From an uncultured Eubacteriales bacterium (GTDB lineage: Bacteria > Bacillota > Clostridia > Christensenellales > Aristaeellaceae), in NCBI GenBank assembly GCA_902778055.1, contig CACYWL010000002.1, positions 90,982 to 154,981 on the forward strand: DNA of 64,000 nt. Reading direction: 5' to 3'. A program made the translations under genes and the position numbers. The notes below the pieces were generated by a model. That model saw only the letters and a list, made by a program, of their open reading frames with translations. It did no database searches and was not told the DNA's origin. Below, piece after piece: positions 43,027 through 50,609 of this stretch (position 1 is the first letter of the stretch; each line of letters starts with the position of its first letter).

Positions 43027-43626
43027 TTAATCCAACAAAATTCTGACAAGTGAAATATGATTTCTGCGGCAATAAAATGCTCCCTTGATCAAGCCGGTAC
43101 AGATACGTTCATTTACTTCCATTACCGATAGCTTTATCAGATCAGTAATACTTACAATCGACTTGCTTTCTTTTCCCATCAAAAGAAGTGTATATTCATC
43201 GTCTTCTACCTGTATTTCCCAGACACGCCTGTCACCAGGGAGCCCTGCCGCCTTCAGCAGCAAGGCGGCGTCTGCAGCGATTCTGGCAGAATGGGACGAT
43301 TGGAGCATCTGTTCATCAGCGAATCTTTCATTCATCTGGATCATGCGCTGATCAAGCTTAGAATAATCCACCCCTGCTTTTCTGTATACATCTCCCATGA
43401 AATCACACAGAAAATCCTTTCCTGCGATGCGATTAAGCATGGTTTCATACTGATCCAGATCTTCCAAAGAATATTCTTCTTTATTAATTGTGAACCGCAG
43501 GATGATCTGTCCAAAGTAAGGAAGAGCTATGAATTCCTCATATAAAAGCACATGGCTGGACTGTGTATCTGCTTCCTGAGAAATACCTGCTATCCTTTCT
43601 GTCAGCTCTTTGCTTAGAATATACAT
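43027..43626 (-). CDS. Hypothetical protein in the low-GC island
   Basis: 199 residues, not recognised. The sequence is soluble-looking, with no signal peptide or membrane helix, and is mixed alpha/beta. Features are an N-terminal acidic region (YSLEDLDQYETMLNRIAGKDFL), an Ala-rich helix (ARIAADAALLLKAAGLPGD) and a beta-rich C-terminus (WEIQVEDDEYTLLLMGKESKSIVSI). Base composition is AT-richer than the flanking housekeeping genes. It lies 58 bp after the toxin-like gene on the same strand and may belong to the same unit. Confidence 0.6.
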   Translation of the reverse strand: MYILSKELTERIAGISQEADTQSSHVLLYEEFIALPYFGQIILRFTINKEEYSLEDLDQYETMLNRIAGKDFLCDFMGDVYRKAGVDYSKLDQRMIQMNERFADEQMLQSSHSARIAADAALLLKAAGLPGDRRVWEIQVEDDEYTLLLMGKESKSIVSITDLIKLSVMEVNERICTGLIKGAFYCRRNHISLVRILLD

Positions 43627-43684
43627 TCTGCTTTACTCCTATAGTCAACAATTTCAAAGTTTACGGATCATCAGAATAATATTT

Positions 43685-44419
43685 TTATTGATCTGCAATT
43701 TCCGTTTCTTCCGTTGCAGAAAACAGGTCTTCCATAATGGCCATTGCATTTCCTAACTGCTCAAACGGTACGTAAAACCTGCTTCTCTCAAGCATCGGCC
43801 CAACTTTGATGGCCATTCCTGCTCCCATTACACCTTTCTTTAGATAAGGAATATTGTTTTGCTTCAACATGTCTTCAAGGATTCCTGACGAAACGAAATC
43901 CCGTTCCGTAAGATAACATGGATCTTTTGCTTCGGGTTCCCTGATTTTCCTGCTTTTGCAAACCGGGCAGCGATCAGCCTCAATGAGACGATTACAATTT
44001 TCACAATACATGCCTTTCACTTTCCTGATGCTTCCGTCTTCTTTATGCTCCTTATAAGCAGTTGTTAAGGTTTTTTCCTGCAACAATAAACCCGGATCAG
44101 AGATGATCATTTCCCGAAAAACTCTGGTAAATTCTGTTCTCGTATCTGCAATCAGGTATACATAAATTGTATCGTCTATCTGTTTATAGATGGAGACATT
44201 TCTCCGGTCACTGATAACCATTCTGTAGCCAAGGCTGTTAAGCCATGGATCAGGTGTCAGTGATCCTGAATCCGGAAATGATTGAAGTCGCTCCAATGAA
44301 TCGAGGATTGTGTTTGTAACCTTTTCAGCGGTTCTTTCGTCAAACATTTCCGCGGCATAGTATTTGATCTTCAGCAAGCCATCCCAGGCGGAAGGGAGCA
44401 GTTCAACGGATCTAATCAT
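43685..44419 (-). CDS. ParE/RelE-like toxin fused to a zinc ribbon and a DUF2007-like domain
   Basis: 244 residues. Residues 1-105 look like a ParE/RelE toxin: VELLPSAWDGLLKIKYYAAEMFDERTAEKV, FPDSGSLTPDPW, LGYRMVISDRRNVSIYKQIDDTIYVYLIADTRTEF seen in parts. Around residues 138-158 a zinc ribbon (MYCENCNRLIEADRCPVCK) follows. The last 85 residues resemble the DUF2007/putative signal-transducing fold (SGILEDMLKQNNIPYLKKGVM and FYVPFEQLGNAMAIMEDL). The ATG overlaps the antitoxin stop as ATGA. Typical ParE toxins are about 100 residues, so this fusion is unusual. Confidence 0.75.
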   Translation of the reverse strand: MIRSVELLPSAWDGLLKIKYYAAEMFDERTAEKVTNTILDSLERLQSFPDSGSLTPDPWLNSLGYRMVISDRRNVSIYKQIDDTIYVYLIADTRTEFTRVFREMIISDPGLLLQEKTLTTAYKEHKEDGSIRKVKGMYCENCNRLIEADRCPVCKSRKIREPEAKDPCYLTERDFVSSGILEDMLKQNNIPYLKKGVMGAGMAIKVGPMLERSRFYVPFEQLGNAMAIMEDLFSATEETEIADQ

Positions 44420-44670
44420 CTGTTTTTCAGCGCCTCCCGAGCTTCCTGAATACTGATGGTTTTTGCTCCGTAAATCCGTTGCTCTTCAGCCAGAAGGATC
44501 TGCGCCCTGAGTTTAAGCAGTTCTTCCCGTTTTTCATAGGCTTCCAGGCTCATAAATACGCCATCGCCTTCACCATTCACCGTAATGAAAACCGGCTCCT
44601 GAGATTGCTTCGCATAGGCGGAAATAGCATTGTAGTTATTTCTGAGAGCAGATGATGATTTGATTTCCAT
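44416..44670 (-). CDS. Phd/YefM-type antitoxin
   Basis: 84 residues. The N-terminal Phd DNA-binding fold is seen in MEIKSSSALRNNYNAISAYAKQSQEPVFITVNGEGDGVFMSLEAYEK, read in parts, with the hallmark VFITVNG and MSLEAYEKREELLKL. The helical C-terminus should neutralise the toxin domain encoded immediately downstream. The start at 44670 is chosen over TTG 44676; AAGGGGG lies upstream. Confidence 0.88.
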   Translation of the reverse strand: MEIKSSSALRNNYNAISAYAKQSQEPVFITVNGEGDGVFMSLEAYEKREELLKLRAQILLAEEQRIYGAKTISIQEAREALKNR

Positions 44671-44782
44671 AAACAATCCCCCTTTCGCACATTATATACA
44701 AATATTATCATAATATTGATATAATGTAAATAAATACAGTGATCAGATGGCAAGATCTTCCTCCTCGAGTAAAAACACTAGA

Positions 44783-44863
44783 AGACACGGGGACGGTTCT
44801 TCTGTACAAGACACGGGGACGGTTCTTCTGTCTGCTTTGGCCGTGATAGCGAAGACACGGGGA
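44783..44863. repeat. Direct repeats (REP-like, 26-bp period)
   Basis: The 23-bp unit AGACACGGGGACGGTTCTTC plus TGT occurs at 44783-44805 and 44809-44831, with an 11-bp third copy at 44853-44863. GGGGACGG-type REP elements are often spread by tyrosine-type REP transposases; none is seen nearby. The repeats lie in the 250-bp gap between the divergent antitoxin and GNAT units. A TATAAT-like box is at 44872-44877. Confidence 0.75.
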
Positions 44864-44922
44864 TAATATGCTATAATATGCTGTGCCCCTGCCAGTTTGC
44901 AAAAGAAAAGGAGGGTATTTCC

Positions 44923-44988
44923 ATGTCGAACAATGAAAAAGTGATTGCGGGTCTGCAGACGATTGTAACTGATCTCGCACAGCAGTAA
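44923..44988 (+). CDS. Possible 21-residue peptide or truncated gene
   Basis: An ATG with a good ribosome-binding site (AAAAGGAGGGTATTTCC) opens the frame MSNNEKVIAGLQTIVTDLAQQ before TAA. The beginning resembles the start of a family of small mobile-element-linked proteins that begin MSNNEKVIAGL, as I recall them, so this may be a truncated remnant or a leader of the GNAT gene 47 bp downstream. Confidence 0.4.
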   Translation: MSNNEKVIAGLQTIVTDLAQQ

Positions 44989-45034
44989 GAAGTGATCCGA
45001 TACATTCAATACGGTTTGCTGGAAAGGATGCACC

Positions 45035-45778
45035 ATGGATCTTTCAAAATACGATGGGAAGCTTGTTCGGGTAACAGACAGGTGGAAAGAAACCTTCACC
45101 GGCATGGCAGCGTATGCAGGCTGTGATTTCCTGGAGTGTGAATATGGCGGTGAGGAAGACGGCATTTTCATTGAAAACAGTTTGATATACCATTCACAGA
45201 TCGTTTCGATCGAGGAGATTGAGGTGCATGGCACCGTCGAACTGTGGACGGAGCATCTGATTCTGCGAAGATACCGTCCGGAGGATGCCGAAGTACTGTA
45301 TCGGAGCTTTGGCACAGATCCGGAAATGGCCCGATACTCTGGCTGGAATCCATATGCAACGCTGGAGATGGCGCAGAAAACGGTGCGAAAAATGATCGAA
45401 AGCTATGCGGATGCACATTCCTATTCGTGGGTGATGGATGTTGACGATGTCATCGTCGGAACGATCGGCGCCTACGACTATGCGCAAGATGAAATCGAGG
45501 TTGGCTTCAGCGTTGAGAAAGGCTGGCAGGGACGCGGCTTTGCAACGGAAGCACTGCGGAAAGTGCTCGCATATCTGACGGAAAATGAAGGCATTTCCTG
45601 TGTAACCGCCTGGTGCGCCGCCGAGAATAAAGGATCGCGCAGAGTCCTGGAAAAGGCGGGCATGAAACTTGTTCGCACTGAAAAGGATGGGCTTGCTGTC
45701 CGGGAAAAGACTTATGATAAGCTGATCTTTGCATATCATGCCGGAGAGAGACATTTTAAGGAAAACGCTTTATATTGA
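45035..45778 (+). CDS. GNAT N-acetyltransferase with an N-terminal LSM-like domain
   Basis: 247 residues. Residues 1-65 form a small beta-rich domain (YDGKLVRVTDRWKETFTGMA, YGGEEDGIFIENSLIYHSQIVSIEEIE in parts) with LSM/SH3-like character. From residue 72 a GNAT fold follows, with the acetyl-CoA loop VEKGWQGRGFATEALRKV and motif AAENKGSRRVLEKAGMK. It resembles RimJ/RimL-type acetyltransferases; the substrate is unknown. Base composition is somewhat AT-richer than the neighbours. A symmetric terminator follows. Confidence 0.88.
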   Translation: MDLSKYDGKLVRVTDRWKETFTGMAAYAGCDFLECEYGGEEDGIFIENSLIYHSQIVSIEEIEVHGTVELWTEHLILRRYRPEDAEVLYRSFGTDPEMARYSGWNPYATLEMAQKTVRKMIESYADAHSYSWVMDVDDVIVGTIGAYDYAQDEIEVGFSVEKGWQGRGFATEALRKVLAYLTENEGISCVTAWCAAENKGSRRVLEKAGMKLVRTEKDGLAVREKTYDKLIFAYHAGERHFKENALY

Positions 45779-45814
45779 AGTCCGGCGCAGGAACTGCAGG
45801 CCGGGCCCGGCAGA

Positions 45815-45848
45815 GCAAAAGGCCGCCCCTCGCGGGGCGGCCTTTCAT
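45815..45848. terminator. Bidirectional terminator
   Basis: A perfect 12-bp stem, AAAGGCCGCCCC (45818-45829) with GGGGCGGCCTTT (45834-45845), and a TCGC loop. It separates the GNAT gene from the convergent aldo/keto reductase gene. Confidence 0.9.
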
Positions 45849-45862
45849 ATCCTCTGCTTCGT

Positions 45863-46981
45863 TCAGTCTTCCATTTCGGCCCGGCATTCCTGCAGGAGGC
45901 GGATGATCGGGAGCTGCTGCGGGCAGGCGGCCTCGCACTGTCCGCAGGCGATGCAGCTGCTGGCCCGGCCCCTGTTCTGGGTCACGATATCGTACTCCCG
46001 CACGACCCGGAACCGGGGACTTCCCTTCTTCCGGTTTTCCACATTGAAGATTTCCGGAATCGGGATTTCCATGGGGCAGCCTTTCGTGCAGTAATGGCAG
46101 GAGGTGCAGGGAATGGATTTGTCCTCGTCCAGCGCCTTCTGCGCCTGATGGATCAGCTCCATCTCCGCTCCGTCCAGCTTCCGGAAGGGAGACATGGTCT
46201 TCAGGTTATCCTCCATCTGGGCCAGACTGCTCATGCCGCTGAGCACCGCGTGAACATCCTCCAGCCCGCAGGCAAACCGAAGCGCCCAGCTGGCATAGGA
46301 GACCCCGGGAGCCGCCTCATCAAAAACCTTCCGGACCTCCGGAATCGGATCCGCCAGAATTCCGCCCTTCACCGGCTCCATGACGATGACCGGCTTGCCG
46401 TGGGCGCGGCAGATCTCCCAGTTCCTTCGGGAAGCCACGCCGGGATTCTCCCAGTCCGCGTAGTTGATCTGCAGCTGCACAAACTCCGCGTCCGGGTGCG
46501 TTTCCAGCAGGTGCTCCAGCAGCTCCGGATCCGCATGGAAGGAGAACCCCCAGTGGCGGATCAGACCCTTCTCCTTCTGTTCCTTTACGAAGTCCCAGAT
46601 GCCGTATTCGTCATATTTTTTCCAGGTCGAGCGCTGCAGGGCGTGAAGCAGATAGTAGTCGATATATCCGGCCCCCGTCCGCTCCAGGCTGGTATAGAAT
46701 TCCTGCTTAGCGCTCTGCTCGTCGTGGCACATCATGGCCGCGTGCAGCTTGGTCGCCAGCGTATAGGCTTCCCGGGGATAGCGCTCCGCCACCGCCTGCC
46801 GGAAGGCATCCTCGCTGGCTCCCCCGTCATAGACAAAAGCGGTATCAAAATAGGTTCCGCCGGCGGAAATGAACCGGTCGGTCATCTCGCAAACCTGCGG
46901 CACATCGATGGTTCCGTCGGCATTCTTGGGCAGCCGCATCAGGCCGAAGCCCAGCTTGAACGGATTCGGAATCAGACTCAT
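45863..46981 (-). CDS. Aldo/keto reductase with C-terminal 4Fe-4S domain
   Basis: 372 residues. The AKR barrel begins KLGFGLMRLPKNADGTIDV, with the catalytic Tyr region GGTYFDTAFVYDGG and Lys in TLATKLH. The C-terminal 80 residues carry ferredoxin-like clusters, CTSCHYCTKGCPMEIPIP and CIACGQCEAACP. Such Fe-S AKRs are common in anaerobes; the substrate is unknown. It is monocistronic, with a well-defined promoter followed by repeats. Confidence 0.92.
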   Translation of the reverse strand: MSLIPNPFKLGFGLMRLPKNADGTIDVPQVCEMTDRFISAGGTYFDTAFVYDGGASEDAFRQAVAERYPREAYTLATKLHAAMMCHDEQSAKQEFYTSLERTGAGYIDYYLLHALQRSTWKKYDEYGIWDFVKEQKEKGLIRHWGFSFHADPELLEHLLETHPDAEFVQLQINYADWENPGVASRRNWEICRAHGKPVIVMEPVKGGILADPIPEVRKVFDEAAPGVSYASWALRFACGLEDVHAVLSGMSSLAQMEDNLKTMSPFRKLDGAEMELIHQAQKALDEDKSIPCTSCHYCTKGCPMEIPIPEIFNVENRKKGSPRFRVVREYDIVTQNRGRASSCIACGQCEAACPQQLPIIRLLQECRAEMED

Positions 46982-46991
46982 TGCTTCTCCT

Positions 46992-47058
46992 CCTGTCCTT
47001 TTTTGAATTCTGTCCCTCAGGATTCTGTTCTGTCCTTTTGGTATTCTGCACTGTCCTT
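46992..47058 (-). promoter_or_regulatory. Repeated elements in the aldo/keto reductase leader
   Basis: On the minus strand, four copies of GGACAG/GGGACAG (starts near 47056, 47035, 47015 and 46998, about 17-21 bp apart) alternate with CAGAAT (47048, 47027, 47012). They start directly after the -10 box. They could be operator repeats or structured leader RNA. Confidence 0.5.
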
Positions 47059-47087
47059 ATCTTAGGGAGCATTCGGCCGTCTGTCAA
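47059..47087 (-). promoter_or_regulatory. Promoter for the aldo/keto reductase gene
   Basis: Minus-strand TTGACA (47082-47087), a 17-bp spacer and TAAGAT (47059-47064). Confidence 0.8.
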
Positions 47088-47165
47088 TCCCGGAGATTTT
47101 CTGAGCCCGTCCGAAGAACCTTTCTTTTCCGGCATCACGGATCTCCGGTGGGAATACTTTGCGGC

Positions 47166-49775
47166 TCAGGCGCCGTAAAGCTTCCAGGGCAGAGGCTTCT
47201 CCCGGAGCGCCGCCGCCAGCTCCGCGAAGCTTCCCGGCATTTCCTCCGGAATCAGGTCCGCGGCGACAATTGCCTTCAGGCACCACTGGGCGGTGAAATT
47301 CGTCGAAATCCAGGGGATATCCGTCAGCGGGGTGCCGTCCGGCCGCCGGGCATACTCCTCCCTTCCGAGGAATCCCTCCGGGCGGTCCTCCGCGTACAGC
47401 AATCCCAGCAGCCGCCTCCAGATCTCCGCCGCCATCCCGGCGTTCCCGGTCTCCCGGGCAGCCCAGGCCTGCATCTCCGCGGAGTAGATCGGGCTGCCGA
47501 ACTCCCGCCCCTCCAGCAGTCCTTCGGACTCCCGCTTCCTTTCCTCCGCATTCAGGAAGAAGAACCGGCCGTTCCGGGCCACCATGTCCGCCAGCTCCCG
47601 GCTTCCGAGCCTTTCCGCCGTCTCCAGCCAGATTTCCGTTCCGCCCATGCAGGCCTGCAGATGCATGCTGACGCCGCTCATTTCTCCCTCGTAGGTCAGA
47701 TGCCCGTCCTCCGGGCTGAATCCGAACTGCGGGCCGGAGCTCAGCCCCAGCGGCGTTTTTCGAAGATCCTCGATCCCCTGCTCAATCATCTTCCGCCACC
47801 TGGGATCCAGGGTTCTTTCATAGGCGGTCATCCAGTTGGAGACCAGGGCCGACCAATCCGGGCCGCTCCGCACGCGGAGGCTTCCGTCCTCCCGGCGGAA
47901 CCAGGGCATCGCCCGGAGGGACTCCGTCGCCTGAAGGCTGTCCTCCATGCAGTCGCCGATCCGCCGGTCTCCCGTCAGGTAATAGAGCGGCCGGTGATGC
48001 CCCGCCATGGACACCCGGGGCTCCTTGCAGGGGCATCCCCAGTGGCGCACATTGTGCCTGGATCCGAGCCCCTTCATCTCCCCGAAGTGGTACATATCCA
48101 CATCCGAGGTATGCCGGCTCAGCGCCTCCGCCAGCCGGAAAACCCTCTCGCTTCCCGTCCTCAGGAACTGAAGCCACAGCCAGTAGGTCGGGGTCAGCTC
48201 GGTGTTGTCCCAGGCGTATCCGCCCACGTCCCACCGCCACTGATGCCGGCTTGCCTCGTAGGTATGCATGAAGTCGCCGTAATTGAACAGGCCGTACCAG
48301 CTTCTCCGTTCGGCCTCCTCCCCGTAAAAGTCGCAGGCAGCCTCGAGCTGCTTCTCGGTCCAGGCCCGGACCTCCGTATCCTTCCGGGGCAGGCTCCAGT
48401 ATCCGAAGGCCCGGTGCGCATGATAGTACTCCGGATCCGCCAGATACACCGCGGGATTCCGGATCTGTTCATTCTGTGCGCGCAGCTGTTCATCCGCGGT
48501 ATACCCCGTCGAAGGATAAACGGCGGCCCGGCAGGTCACGGCGATCCCGTTGGGATCCGGCCGCATATAGTCGAAACCTTCGTAGTTTCCCATCGGATAG
48601 GTGCGCCGGTCGTAGTGGCGGAAGTCAAAGGGCTCCGCTGACGGCGCATAAAACCAGACCGTGCAGGCGGGCTGCTCTCCCGACAGGTTTTCCGTCTCAA
48701 GCGCGCCCGGATGCTTCTCCCAGAAATCCCGGACCTGAAAGCTGACCGTCCGTTCCGGATCGCTGACCGCCATTCCGCCGGGCGCCCGCTTTCCTTCCGC
48801 GCCGGTCAGCCAGCAGCCCCCGTCCCAGGCCTTTTTCCGGATGCTGTAATGCCAGGCGGAATCCTGGGTCAGGCAGAACCGGTCCCAGCGGGGCAGATCC
48901 TCCGCAATCTCGTCCAGCTCCTCCGCGGCCGGCACGGTTTCCCCGCGCTGCTGGGCAGCCAGCAGCCCGGGATCCAGATGCTTTCTCCAGTAGAAGAGCT
49001 GGGTGGGGTGATCGTGATAGACCGCCCCGTCCGTCAGATAGCGCAGATGCCGCTGATACGGCCGGCCGGACAGCACGGTCCCGAACCGCAGCCCCCATCC
49101 CGCCAGCCGGTCGCTTTCCGGATCTCCGAGGAAAAAGAAGGTATCGTCCAGCTGGATTTCACCGTCCGCACGGATCATCGCGCGAATCCGGAAGGGCATT
49201 TTCTCCGCGCCCTCCTCCAGGTGGACTCCGTCAAAGCGGAACACCGCCTCCAGCGGGCCCGCCGTCTCCAGCGTCCGGCTTCGGATGATCCCGGGAAGCT
49301 CCGCGGTTTCCGTCCGGGTGACACAGATCTTTCGTCCGTTCTCCGTTTCTTCCGTTTCGGATGCATGCGCCAGCCGCAGCACGGGCCGCACCGAGCGGAT
49401 CATCTCCTTTCCGTCCCTTTCGCAGGCGGACAGCAGCTCCTCCCCCTCCCGGGGAACACGGATCCGGAAGTCTCCGGCCGTGACGTTCCATCCGTCCCTT
49501 TCCTCTGTGACCTGAAGCTGTGCCCGCTCCGTTTCTCCGGAGGCGCGGGGCATCAATTCTCCGCCCTGGCCCAGCCTCTCCGCCGGCGCCGTATGGCGGC
49601 TCCATTGGACGGATCCGTCCGCCCACCGGGCGGTGATTTCGCTCTGCAGGGGGATTTTCCTTCCCTGTCCGTCCAGCAGCGCAAAGGCATTTTCGCGGAC
49701 CTCGCCTTCAGGCCAGTATCCGCCGAACACGGCCCATCCGCCGGCCTTTCTGTGCTCCATCAGATGCAGCTTCAT
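47166..49775 (-). CDS. YetA/PcRGLX-like protein (putative exo-rhamnogalacturonan lyase family)
   Basis: 869 residues with no signal peptide, so it is probably intracellular. The N-terminal beta domain has ARWADGSVQWSRH and a glycosidase-like RIFT-barrel look, and the C-terminal half is a helical toroid (DVDMYHFGEMKG, VRHWGCPCKEPRVSMAGHHRPLYYLTGD in parts). This layout matches the YetA-like/PcRGLX family, whose fungal member is an exo-rhamnogalacturonan lyase and whose B. subtilis member lies in the lpl cluster. The neighbouring YesU-like and KdgK genes support a pectin role. Enzyme activity is inferred only. Confidence 0.75.
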   Translation of the reverse strand: MKLHLMEHRKAGGWAVFGGYWPEGEVRENAFALLDGQGRKIPLQSEITARWADGSVQWSRHTAPAERLGQGGELMPRASGETERAQLQVTEERDGWNVTAGDFRIRVPREGEELLSACERDGKEMIRSVRPVLRLAHASETEETENGRKICVTRTETAELPGIIRSRTLETAGPLEAVFRFDGVHLEEGAEKMPFRIRAMIRADGEIQLDDTFFFLGDPESDRLAGWGLRFGTVLSGRPYQRHLRYLTDGAVYHDHPTQLFYWRKHLDPGLLAAQQRGETVPAAEELDEIAEDLPRWDRFCLTQDSAWHYSIRKKAWDGGCWLTGAEGKRAPGGMAVSDPERTVSFQVRDFWEKHPGALETENLSGEQPACTVWFYAPSAEPFDFRHYDRRTYPMGNYEGFDYMRPDPNGIAVTCRAAVYPSTGYTADEQLRAQNEQIRNPAVYLADPEYYHAHRAFGYWSLPRKDTEVRAWTEKQLEAACDFYGEEAERRSWYGLFNYGDFMHTYEASRHQWRWDVGGYAWDNTELTPTYWLWLQFLRTGSERVFRLAEALSRHTSDVDMYHFGEMKGLGSRHNVRHWGCPCKEPRVSMAGHHRPLYYLTGDRRIGDCMEDSLQATESLRAMPWFRREDGSLRVRSGPDWSALVSNWMTAYERTLDPRWRKMIEQGIEDLRKTPLGLSSGPQFGFSPEDGHLTYEGEMSGVSMHLQACMGGTEIWLETAERLGSRELADMVARNGRFFFLNAEERKRESEGLLEGREFGSPIYSAEMQAWAARETGNAGMAAEIWRRLLGLLYAEDRPEGFLGREEYARRPDGTPLTDIPWISTNFTAQWCLKAIVAADLIPEEMPGSFAELAAALREKPLPWKLYGA

Positions 49776-49842
49776 TCCCTGCTCCTTTCCGGGGGACGCT
49801 CCGTCCCTTCTCCCGGGCGATCCTTGATTCTCTTCCGGCCCG

Positions 49843-49856
49843 TTTTGTGGTATACT
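49843..49856 (+). promoter_or_regulatory. Extended -10 promoter for the YesU-like gene
   Basis: TGTGG-TATACT (TATACT at 49851-49856 with TG one base upstream). A TTGATT at 49824 is 21 bp away, too far for a good -35 box. It lies about 35 bp before the ATG. Confidence 0.5.
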
Positions 49857-49897
49857 TTTCCCGTCTTTTCAGTTTTGCTGCGCAAGGAGGTTTTTCC

Positions 49898-50596
49898 ATG
49901 GCCGATGCCGCTCATGTATATGATTCCCTGAAGAATTCCCTGATCTATGAGAACCCGCTCTCCTCTGAAGAGGATTTGCGGGGCTTTCGCCTGGAGGGCC
50001 GCGCCGGAATGAGCTTTCCGGAGGGCCGGCTCCGGCTCGAAAACGCGGAGAGCGCCGACCTGGGCCAGAAGGCCAATTATGTCCTCTGGTGTCCCCGTCC
50101 CTTTCCGGCCGATTTTCAGATGGAGCTGGACTTCCGTCCCATCCGGGAGCCGGGGCTGGCCATGATCTTCTTTGCCGCCTCGGGAAAAGACGGACGGGAT
50201 CTGTTCGATCCCGTCCTCGCCCCCCGCACGGGGGAATATGTCCAGTATCATCACGGAGAGATCAACGCCTTTCATCTCTCCTTCTTCCGCCGGAAGGAAA
50301 AGGATGAGCGCGCCTTCCACACCTGCAATCTCCGGAAAAGTTACGGCTTCCATCTCGTGGCTCAGGGAGCGGATCCCATTCCCGATGCCGCGGACGCGGA
50401 GGAAATGTATACGCTTTCCCTCCTGAAGCGCGGCCCGGAGGTTCGGTTCGCCGTAGACGGTCTGGAGGTGCTTTCCTTCCGGGACGACGGCGTCTCCTGG
50501 GGGCCGCTCCTGGGCGGCGGATACATCGGGCTGCGGCAGCTGGCCCCGATGATCGGGGATTATGCCGGTCTCCGGGTGTACAGCCTGAAGGGCTGA
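49898..50596 (+). CDS. DUF1961 (YesU-like) family protein
   Basis: 232 residues, jelly-roll-like beta protein. Start at 49898 after AAGGAGG. Family features are LVY-type blocks NYVLWCPRPFPADFQMELDFRP, GLAMIFFAASGKDGRDLFDP, YHHGEINAFHLSFFRR, and the C-terminal GGGYIGLRQLAPMIGDYAGLRVY. B. subtilis YesU is encoded in the rhamnogalacturonan (yes) cluster. It is divergent from the YetA-like gene and convergent with kdgK, which supports a role in pectin sugar metabolism. Activity is unknown. Confidence 0.85.
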   Translation: MADAAHVYDSLKNSLIYENPLSSEEDLRGFRLEGRAGMSFPEGRLRLENAESADLGQKANYVLWCPRPFPADFQMELDFRPIREPGLAMIFFAASGKDGRDLFDPVLAPRTGEYVQYHHGEINAFHLSFFRRKEKDERAFHTCNLRKSYGFHLVAQGADPIPDAADAEEMYTLSLLKRGPEVRFAVDGLEVLSFRDDGVSWGPLLGGGYIGLRQLAPMIGDYAGLRVYSLKG

Positions 50597-50609
50597 GGCG
50601 CTTCCGTCC

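Noticed and set aside
44783..44863. CRISPR array
   Set aside because: Only two full repeats with a 3-bp gap and one partial copy; no spacers of regular size and no cas genes.
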